The notes under the pieces: model-generated
Database searches by the model: none
What the model saw: only the letters and a program-made list of their open reading frames with translations
Told to the model about the DNA's origin: nothing
Program-made: the position numbers and the translations under genes
DNA from: Isotricha intestinalis
Taxonomy: Eukaryota > Ciliophora > Litostomatea > Vestibuliferida > Isotrichidae
NCBI GenBank assembly: GCA_023807065.1
Contig: JAJJLU010003741.1
Span: forward strand, 1 to 34,066
Direction of reading: 5' to 3'
DNA: 34,066 bases
Part shown: positions 27,523 through 34,066 of the stretch, piece by piece
How positions within the stretch are numbered: the stretch's first letter is position 1
Layout: each line of letters begins with the position of its first letter

Positions 27523-28596
27523 ATGAATCTCAGAGAAATAATTAAAGAAAAAATGCCTTTATTTACAAAAGGAAAATATTTTTCAATTTTTAGTGATATA
27601 TTAATGAATATAAAATCAATATTAAAAAAAGAAAATGATTCAAAAATAAAATTATTTTTCCAAGATAAATTAGAAAATGTCACTAATAATAATAATAAAA
27701 ACAAAAATTCAATAAAATTAAATTGTAAAAGATATATTGAAAAAATAGAAAACTCAATATTAAAGAATACAATATATAAGGGAATAAAATTATCAGAAAT
27801 TGAATATTTATATTTAAAGAATTTAGCAATAAAATATAAAAAAAAAATAGATGTGCTTTCTAAATTAAAAAAGCAAAAAAAAGAAACAATTTTAAATATA
27901 TATTTACAAATATGTCAGAAGAAAATAATAGAAATAAACAAAGAAAACAAAAAAAGTTTTCCTATATTATTAAAAAATTTATCTCCTCGCCGAAGTTTAT
28001 TACTAAATAAAAATGAAAAAAAAAAAGAAATAAAAAATTCCTCATCTGAAGAAAAAGAAAAAAAAAATATATATATAGGGACATTTAACATGGAAAAATT
28101 TTTAAACAAAGAGCAAATAATAGAATTACAAAAAGGTGAATTTGTAAATGGATATATATTTAAAAATAAATTTGATGAAAATAAAGGAAAACCATTTATT
28201 TTTAGAGAAAATAATATAAAGAAAAAAAAACATAGATTTTCAAAAATTCAAGGATCACCAGAATATTATATAGAAAAAGGAAAAGTTAATGTTAATAGAT
28301 TTAGCACAATTTCAATTGATAAATGTTCTGTACCTCTTTTTTTAATTAAAAAAAAAAAATTAAATAAACATAAAAAAAATGCTTTATCTTCTCCTGAATT
28401 TAATTTTGAAGAAAAAAAAAATATTGAATATCATACTATTAATCATCATAAAAGTAGAAATAATGCTATTATTAATAATTATTTTACTGAAAATTATTTT
28501 CCTAAAGTGAATTTAATTTCCAGAAATAATAGTAAAAATAGTAGAAATAAGATTAGATTAAAATCTTATTTGTCGAAAGAAGATTTTTTTTATTAA
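27523..28596 (+). CDS. Basic Lys/Asn-rich protein of unknown function
   Basis: The 357 residues are strongly basic. The first ~150 look helical (RYIEKIENSILKNTIYKGIK and SEIEYLYLKNLAIKYKKKID), followed by a Ser/Pro and Lys cluster (NLSPRRSLLLNKNEKKKE), then a segment with alternating hydrophobics (YIGTFNMEKFLNKEQIIELQ), and a low-complexity Lys/Asn tail. I cannot assign a domain. The Arg/Lys patches could be nuclear targeting or nucleic-acid binding; that is only inference from charge. The frame is intact and in the same orientation as the CCCH gene, 299 bases downstream. An alternative start at Met11 would shorten it only slightly. Confidence 0.68.
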   Translation: MNLREIIKEKMPLFTKGKYFSIFSDILMNIKSILKKENDSKIKLFFQDKLENVTNNNNKNKNSIKLNCKRYIEKIENSILKNTIYKGIKLSEIEYLYLKNLAIKYKKKIDVLSKLKKQKKETILNIYLQICQKKIIEINKENKKSFPILLKNLSPRRSLLLNKNEKKKEIKNSSSEEKEKKNIYIGTFNMEKFLNKEQIIELQKGEFVNGYIFKNKFDENKGKPFIFRENNIKKKKHRFSKIQGSPEYYIEKGKVNVNRFSTISIDKCSVPLFLIKKKKLNKHKKNALSSPEFNFEEKKNIEYHTINHHKSRNNAIINNYFTENYFPKVNLISRNNSKNSRNKIRLKSYLSKEDFFY

Positions 28597-28791
28597 TTAT
28601 TATGGTTATTATTTGTAATTTGTATTATATTGATTTTATAATTTGAAAATTGAATTTTAATTTTTGGATTTAATTATTTATTATTTATTATTTAATTAAT
28701 TGAAAAACATTTTATATTATATAAATAAAAAAATTATTAAACAAAGCATAAAAGAATTTAATAAATATATTTAAATTTAATAATATAAAAT

Positions 28792-29808
28792 TTAAATTAA
28801 TGTTAAATTTGATTGTGTATAATTATTACATACTAACCAATAACAAAAATGTTGAATTAATTCAATTAATTCATTAGAATCAAGTCCAAAATAATTATTA
28901 GGTTGCATAAATTCAATAAAATAATCATTACACATATCAGGAATTTTTTCAGCATTATAAATTTGAGTATAATATTTCTTATCTTCAGTTATAAAATCTT
29001 TATTAATTAAATTATTTTGTGATTTATTTAAATATTCTCTAAATGTTATTATAAATTTTGTTATAAACCAAAAATAATCTTTATTTGTTTTTGATATCAC
29101 ATTTTTTATATAATAAAAAAATACTTCATCTAAAGGAGGAGATTTAATTATATTATTTTTTAATGAACTTCCATGTTCTTCATAGTTATCTATTTTTTCT
29201 TTATTCCAATTTTCAGTTAAAAAAATATAAAAAGAATAATTTTCTACATTATCAACATTAGGAAAAATAGTATCTTTACATTGTCTAAAAATATCAGATA
29301 CATTTTTTTTTAAAGTATCTAAATTAATAACATCACCATTATCATTATTTTGATTATTATTATCATCGTTTTCATTTTTAATTTTTCTTAAATCATTATT
29401 GAAAAAATTTTCAAATTTTATTTTGTTTTGATTAATATTATAATTAAGTGAATGATCTTTTCTTGGTCTTCCTCTTCCTTTTTTTTCACCTTCTATAACA
29501 TAATTATGTTTATTTTTTCTATGATTAAATAAAGCAGGAGCAGATAAATAACTTTTACCACAATTTGGACATTTAAAATTTCTTCCTTCAACTTCATTTT
29601 TACTTCTTCTTTTTCTTCTTACTTTTCCCTTTTCTATATTATTATTGTTTGTATTTATTACATTAAATTTTGTTGTTTGAAATTGATTTTGAGGTTTTAC
29701 CTTTTCTATACTTAATTGCTTTTCTATTGTTTTTTCTGGAATTTTTTTTTCAAGAGTATCTCTGTTTTTTTCATTTTCTTCTAATTCTTGTTTGTCCATG
29801 TTTTTCAA
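28792..29808 (-). CDS. C2H2 zinc-finger and AT-hook protein
   Basis: In 338 residues, a basic patch at 61-70 (GKVRRKRRSK) precedes one C2H2 finger (C80, C83, H96, H101; FKCPNCGKSYLSAPALFNHR). An AT-hook core follows immediately (KKGRGRPRK, about 109-117). Together they predict a nuclear protein that binds AT-rich DNA. A ~170-residue C-terminal region is helical and conserved-looking, ending NELIELIQHFCYWLVCNNYT then LTLI. I recall similar C2H2 proteins with an FC.WL C-terminus in ciliates, but this is from memory and unverified. The middle has an Asp/Asn run. It converges on the Lys/Asn-rich gene, 195 bases away. Confidence 0.85.
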   Translation of the reverse strand: MKNMDKQELEENEKNRDTLEKKIPEKTIEKQLSIEKVKPQNQFQTTKFNVINTNNNNIEKGKVRRKRRSKNEVEGRNFKCPNCGKSYLSAPALFNHRKNKHNYVIEGEKKGRGRPRKDHSLNYNINQNKIKFENFFNNDLRKIKNENDDNNNQNNDNGDVINLDTLKKNVSDIFRQCKDTIFPNVDNVENYSFYIFLTENWNKEKIDNYEEHGSSLKNNIIKSPPLDEVFFYYIKNVISKTNKDYFWFITKFIITFREYLNKSQNNLINKDFITEDKKYYTQIYNAEKIPDMCNDYFIEFMQPNNYFGLDSNELIELIQHFCYWLVCNNYTQSNLTLI

Positions 29809-29956
29809 ATTATTTTTTTTTTTTGATTAAATGTATTTTTAAATATTGGTTTACTTTAAAATTTAATTATTTTTCTTTAAAATAATTATGATAATATTTT
29901 CAAAAACAATTAAAATATTATAAGGAGAAAATGAAAAATTAGATTGAGATTAATCA

Positions 29957-30520
29957 ATGGAATTTGAAAAATAAAAAAAGAAAAATGTTAATTTTAATAA
30001 AGAAATATGAGAAAAGAAAATCAATAAAATTAATAGTTAAATTTTGGAATACAATTATTGAAAACATTTTTTTATTTCTTTTTATAGAGTTATTAAAGGA
30101 TAATATAAAACACAAATTCCATTAATTATTTGCAAACTTAAAAAAGAGCGATTTTTTATGTAAAAAATTATTACCTTAATATAATAGAATATCATTATAT
30201 TTATTGAGGATGAATTATTCATTGGGAGAAATGTATTATGAATTAAATTAACTTAGAATAGAAATACAATTAAAAAAATATGAAGAAATAAAATATTAAA
30301 AGAAATTGAAAATATCTTTGCCAATAAAGTTTCTTATTCTTTAATAGAATAAAGAAATTAAATTATAGAATAATTATTAAATAAATTATTATTCAATTTT
30401 ATTAACTTTCTTCTTTTGAATAAAGGAATAAAAACAAAAAATCCATTAACAATTATTATAATTTTCTTTCTATTTTTTACTTTTTCTATTTTATTAAATG
30501 TTTTTCCAATATATTTTTGA
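29957..30520 (+). pseudogene. Possible decayed coding sequence ending in a hydrophobic tail
   Basis: No intact gene lies between 29809 and 30679. On the plus strand the frame from an ATG at 29957 to a TGA at 30518 contains protein-like pieces (IPLIICKLKKERFF, IIIFIEDELFIGRNVL, KEIENIFANKVSYSLIE). It ends in a hydrophobic segment followed by Phe-Pro-Ile-Tyr-Phe, like a tail anchor. About 14 internal stops interrupt it (eight TAA, two TAG, four TGA). An overlapping frame from 29931 also looks protein-like for long stretches, with a 60-codon run free of stops. Two frames cannot both be real, which shows how easily AT-rich DNA mimics coding sequence. I favour a remnant of one gene with frameshifts, at low confidence. 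Confidence 0.33.
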
Positions 30521-30679
30521 TAAAATAGTTTTATTTATAAATAGTTTATTTAACATTTATTAAGATAAATAATCATAAATTTAGAATCTATTTTTCTATT
30601 ATTTTGAAATTTAATGATATATATTTTATTATGATATTTACACTTATAATTATATATTTTCCTTATTTAATTAATAAGT

Positions 30680-32569
30680 TTATTGTTTTTTCCTTGAATT
30701 TTCCATTTTTTTTTTTTTTAAAGCATCTCCAAATTTACTTTGCATTCTATTAATTTTAAGTTTTTTTGAATCACTTTCTTCATCAGATTCTTCAAAATTA
30801 TTATTCTTTTTTTTATTATTTTTTTTATTATAATTTTCATTTCTCTCATATTCATAAAAACTATCTAAATCTTTATTATCATCTTTTTTATTTTTTTTCT
30901 TATTTTTTTCTTCCTCACTTTCTTCTTCTTCTTCTTCTATTTCGTCACTTTTAAACAATTCAAAATTAGAATTGTCATTATTATTATTATTACTATTATT
31001 TTCTTTTTCTTTTTCTTCTTCTTCCTCTTCTTCGTCATTTTCTTTATTTTGACGTTTTTTTTTATTTTTTTTTTTTGATTTTCCTTTTTTATTAATTTCT
31101 TTAATTTTTCCTTTAATTTTTCCATTTTTATAAGTGACTTTAAATTGCTTATTTCTGGTTTTTAAAATACCATTACCATCAGGTTTCCCATTTTTAAAAG
31201 GACCTTCAAAAATTTTTCCATTAGGCCATTTAAAAATTCCATTACCTTCTTTAATATTATTAACATAATCACCTTCATAATAACTTCCATCAGGCCATTT
31301 ATAAATCCCTTTTCCTTCCATTTTCCCTTTTATAAAATTACCAGTATAACTTTCACCATCACTCCATTTATATGTTCCATTCCCAGTTATATTATTATCT
31401 TTAAATTCTCCTTCATATGTATCTTTTAAATCTTTATAATATACTTTACCAAAACCATCTTTTTTATCATTTTTATAATCACCTTCATATACTTGTTCAT
31501 TTGTTTCTTCTTTTCCTTTTCCTTCTTTTATTCCTTTTATAAAATCTCCTATATATATTGAACCATTTAACATTTTTTGAGTTGCCTTTCCATCTAATTT
31601 ACCTTCTTTAAAATATCCTTCAAATAATGTTCCTTCATTATCTATTATCTTACCAATTCCATTAAAGTTATTTTTTTCAAATGTTCCATTATATCTTGTT
31701 CCATCACTTAAAGTTAATATTCCTTTACCATTTAAATTATTATTCATATCTACTTCTCCTACATAAAAAGCATCTATTTCATTATATTTTAATATGTATA
31801 ATTTTGTGAATAAACGAAATCCTTTCATAAATGCAGAACTGATTCCAAATGAATTTGAATTACATAGTAATGTTTTATATGATTCTTCATTATGATTTAT
31901 TCCAATTGAATTTTCTTGATTCTTTAAATTATCTGTTAAATATTTATCATATAATTCTTTTAATTTAGAATATAATTGTTCTTCTAATTCTTTTTTCTTT
32001 GATGGATATATTTTTTTCCTATAATAATGACCTTTATATATTTTTTGTATTTTTATTATTGAATATGTATTATATGCTTTTTTACCATTTTTTGTATCTG
32101 GTAATGTTGATAAACTTCTTTGTCCAAAAAAACTTTGTACAATTTTATCTGGCTTTTCTTTCTTCTTTTCAATCAGTGAATTGTTTTTATTTTCTTTTTC
32201 AAATTTTTTAATTGCTTTATTTAATATATCATCATCATCATTTTCACTATCTTTTTCTCTTTTTTCTTCTTCACTTTTAAATGAAACAATTTTTAATGAT
32301 TTTTTATTTGTTTCTTTATTATTTTCTGAATCTTTATCAATATTATTATTATTGTTATTATTTGCACTTGAACTTTCATCTTCTTTTTGAGATAAAGATT
32401 CTATGTTTTTAAATGAAACATATGATTTTAAATCTTTTATTATATTAGGATTTTTTAATTTATTACTATTATTATCAGATTCTATACTTTTTGGACTTTG
32501 TCTTTCTTCAAATTGAAATTCATTATTCTCTTTTGAAGAACAACAACATTTTGAATTTTCTTTTCCCAT
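30680..32569 (-). CDS. MORN-repeat protein with IQ motif and Cys-rich acylated N-terminus
   Basis: The N-terminus MGKENSKCCCSS combines a myristoylation glycine with three palmitoylatable cysteines (8-10). Residues 20-165 are polar and disordered. An IQ-like motif lies at 172-190 (IKIQKIYKGHYYRKK). Nine consecutive MORN repeats occupy about 268-476, with clear units such as YEGDYKNDKKDGFGKVYY, YTGNFIKGKMEGKGIYKWPD and YEGDYVNNIKEGNGIFKWPN, plus a degraded tenth. The last ~130 residues are alternating Lys-rich and Glu-rich blocks and a basic end. The protein should sit on a membrane, bind a calmodulin-type regulator and scaffold through the MORN array. It shares its domain order with the gene at 10256 but differs in sequence and in the long charged tail. 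Confidence 0.92.
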   Translation of the reverse strand: MGKENSKCCCSSKENNEFQFEERQSPKSIESDNNSNKLKNPNIIKDLKSYVSFKNIESLSQKEDESSSANNNNNNNIDKDSENNKETNKKSLKIVSFKSEEEKREKDSENDDDDILNKAIKKFEKENKNNSLIEKKKEKPDKIVQSFFGQRSLSTLPDTKNGKKAYNTYSIIKIQKIYKGHYYRKKIYPSKKKELEEQLYSKLKELYDKYLTDNLKNQENSIGINHNEESYKTLLCNSNSFGISSAFMKGFRLFTKLYILKYNEIDAFYVGEVDMNNNLNGKGILTLSDGTRYNGTFEKNNFNGIGKIIDNEGTLFEGYFKEGKLDGKATQKMLNGSIYIGDFIKGIKEGKGKEETNEQVYEGDYKNDKKDGFGKVYYKDLKDTYEGEFKDNNITGNGTYKWSDGESYTGNFIKGKMEGKGIYKWPDGSYYEGDYVNNIKEGNGIFKWPNGKIFEGPFKNGKPDGNGILKTRNKQFKVTYKNGKIKGKIKEINKKGKSKKKNKKKRQNKENDEEEEEEEKEKENNSNNNNNDNSNFELFKSDEIEEEEEESEEEKNKKKNKKDDNKDLDSFYEYERNENYNKKNNKKKNNNFEESDEESDSKKLKINRMQSKFGDALKKKKMENSRKKQ

Positions 32570-32741
32570 TTTTTTCTGATTTTATTTAAAATATTTATTG
32601 TTTTACACAGATAAAACAATTGGAAATTTAAATTATTAAAATATTATCAATAATTTAATCATTTTTTAATAAATTAATATAAATATTTTTTCTTTATTGA
32701 TATTTGTTCTAATAAAATTGAATTTATTAAAAGTATATTAA

Positions 32742-33626
32742 ATGCATAGAAAAATGAAAGTTAAATTTATTAAAACTTCAAAAGAGAAAGAAAACCATTT
32801 TCCTTATAAAAAATTTTATACTTTTGAATTTTCACCAATAAATAAATCTAACATTCAATCTAATATAACATATTCAATTAGATTTTCAGAACTTTATGCA
32901 TTTCATTCAAAATTATTAAATAAATATAAAAAAATAAATTTTCCAAACTTTCCAGAAAAAGTTTTTTTCTTTCATCAAATTAATATATTAAAAAGAGCTT
33001 ATGATTTAGAAAATTACATTAATAAATTATTATCTTTAAATAATGAAAGAATAATTAATGAAATAAAGGGATTTTTAAACAAACATAATATTAAATCTAC
33101 AATAGAATCATCTTTTAATCAAAATAATTTAAAAGATAATGATGTGATAGATAATTTTTTAAACAATATAAGTTTACATCAAAAAAATACATCAGAAATT
33201 TTGAATCATTTTATAAAAGAAAATAATATTTTTGAAGGAAATAATAAATTTAACAAAGAACAAATTTATAAATTATTTTTTGGTAATAATAAAATTAAAG
33301 GTTTATTATATTATATTAATTATTTTTTAAACAGTAATTTATTTGGTAGTATAAATTGTTTATTTTTTATTTCTAAATTAATAGATTGTGAATGCAATGT
33401 TAATTATGAAATATATAGAAAAATTTTTCAATTAATTACAATTCCATGTTTAAAAAATTTAAAATTGAAACAATTTTTATTAATGAATAATCATAAAATA
33501 ACAGATAGAGTTTTTGTTATAATTAGGTCAGTATGTGAAAATATTGACATCAATTTTAATGATTGTTTTGAAGGTAATTGTTGTAAACAATATTATTATC
33601 AATATATTGGATGGTTAGATGATTAA
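32742..33626 (+). CDS. PX-domain protein, probable phosphoinositide binder
   Basis: Residues about 5-117 of 294 fit a PX domain. The core is YSIRFSELYAFHSKLLNKYK, with R47 in place of the RYSEF arginine that contacts the 3-phosphate, then FPNFPEKVFF (the Pro-rich loop), R85 in ILKRAYDLENYI, and INKLLSL in the last helix. PX domains usually bind PI3P on endosomes. The remaining 175 residues are helical with several Cys toward the end (for example CECNV and CFEGNCCKQYYYQY) and match nothing I know. No BAR coiled coil is evident, so it is not a standard sorting nexin. A second Met at residue 5 is an alternative start. It diverges from the MORN/IQ gene, 172 bases apart. Confidence 0.8.
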   Translation: MHRKMKVKFIKTSKEKENHFPYKKFYTFEFSPINKSNIQSNITYSIRFSELYAFHSKLLNKYKKINFPNFPEKVFFFHQINILKRAYDLENYINKLLSLNNERIINEIKGFLNKHNIKSTIESSFNQNNLKDNDVIDNFLNNISLHQKNTSEILNHFIKENNIFEGNNKFNKEQIYKLFFGNNKIKGLLYYINYFLNSNLFGSINCLFFISKLIDCECNVNYEIYRKIFQLITIPCLKNLKLKQFLLMNNHKITDRVFVIIRSVCENIDINFNDCFEGNCCKQYYYQYIGWLDD

Positions 33627-33916
33627 ATTAATTGTTTAACATGTAAGAATGTTTAAATGTTTCAATTATATATATATATATTTATAGAAATTTTGTATTT
33701 CATTAAACCATAAAATTAGTTTTGTTGAAAAGATATATATAATACTTTATCAAAAGGTTTATAAAAATCTTTATATATAATTTAAACAATGATATTTATT
33801 AAATTTTTCTATTATAAATATTATATTGTACTAAGAGTATTTCTTTAAATTTTTTTTAATTTTTAATTTAAAAACGTTTATTATTATAATCAAAATTAAA
33901 AAATGAAACATATAAG

Positions 33917-34066
33917 TTAAAAAGTATTAACTTCAGAAGAATCATATTCTTTAATAATATTATGTCCAGAATAAATTTCACTAACTTTAGGACAATCACA
34001 TTATTATTTTTTTCTTTCATAATTAAATTTTTTTCACTTCCTTTAACAGCAGCAACTCCTTTTATA
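33917..34066 (-). CDS. C-terminus of an unidentified protein, cut by the edge and with a frame break
   Basis: On the minus strand two protein-like segments are seen. The first, from 34065, reads IKGVAAVKGSEKNLIMKEKN. The second reads CDCPKVSEIYSGHNIIKEYD and onward to a TAA at 33917-33919, but it lies in another frame. Either an intron lies between them (a GT...AG segment of 53 bases, 33985-34037, would join the frames but remove part of the first segment), or there is a frameshift at the A-run near 34007-34013, which could be natural or an assembly error. The second segment and its stop are the better supported part. I do not recognise the family, and most of the gene is outside the window. 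Confidence 0.45.

Noticed and set aside
30937..31125. 62-residue Lys/Ile-rich minus-strand frame inside the MORN/IQ gene
   Set aside because: It is an out-of-frame reading of the low-complexity Lys/Glu tail of the longer, well-supported gene.
33661..33690. TA dinucleotide run as a possible telomere-related or regulatory repeat
   Set aside because: A short AT run is common at this base composition, and no telomere-like G-containing repeat is present at either end of the window.
1..34066. CRISPR arrays, insertion sequences, integrases or phage-like genes
   Set aside because: No spaced direct repeats, transposase motifs or terminal inverted repeats were seen. The gene content is eukaryotic and the only arrays are in-frame coding repeats.

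Overview
This is a very AT-rich, gene-dense window of eukaryotic nuclear DNA. The proteins are plainly eukaryotic: a 20S proteasome alpha subunit, a PP2A B-type regulatory subunit, a PP2C phosphatase, a HECT ubiquitin ligase, coronin, a calcium-dependent protein kinase (CDPK), kelch, MORN, PX and CCCH proteins. Nearly every gene is one uninterrupted reading frame, and spacers are mostly 40 to 380 bases. TAA, TAG and TGA all end full-length conserved proteins, so the intact genes use the standard code. The CDPK, the acylated MORN/IQ proteins and one very short intron (28 bases) suggest an alveolate. A ciliate that kept the standard code is my best guess, but this is inference; no rRNA or other taxonomic marker is present.

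Layout. Positions 1-5033 hold the start of an unidentified gene (minus), an SCP/FCP1-type phosphatase (minus), a PP2A B55-type subunit (plus) and a PP2C phosphatase (minus), so three phosphatase-related genes lie side by side. Positions 5338-10036 hold a small unknown protein and two Asn/Lys/Glu-rich low-complexity proteins. Positions 10256-14176 hold a MORN/IQ protein with a dual-acylation N-terminus, then about 1.5 kb of apparently decayed coding sequence, then a four-pass membrane protein whose start is recovered by removing a 28-base intron. Positions 14296-18779 hold a HECT ligase, proteasome alpha-4 and a CDPK. Positions 19089-23681 hold a kelch protein, a START-like protein with a VKEEE-repeat tail, and an ABHD17-like protein that has lost its nucleophile. 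Positions 23915-29808 hold a divergent MORN protein, coronin, a tandem CCCH protein, an unknown basic protein and a C2H2/AT-hook protein. The last part has another gene-free stretch, a second acylated MORN/IQ protein, a PX-domain protein and the end of a gene cut by the window edge.

The genes do not form one pathway. The recurring theme is signalling and cortex or membrane biology: reversible phosphorylation, Ca2+ and calmodulin-type inputs (CDPK, two IQ motifs), three MORN proteins, three proteins with Met-Gly N-termini and nearby Cys, and lipid-related domains (START-like, PX, ABHD17-like).

The most unusual observations are: a transcription-oriented shift from A-ending to T-ending synonymous codons along genes on both strands; the two decayed stretches, the first of which is dominated by in-frame TAA; the tiny intron; and the apparent ABHD17-like pseudoenzyme. 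I found no confident evidence of a wholly new system.
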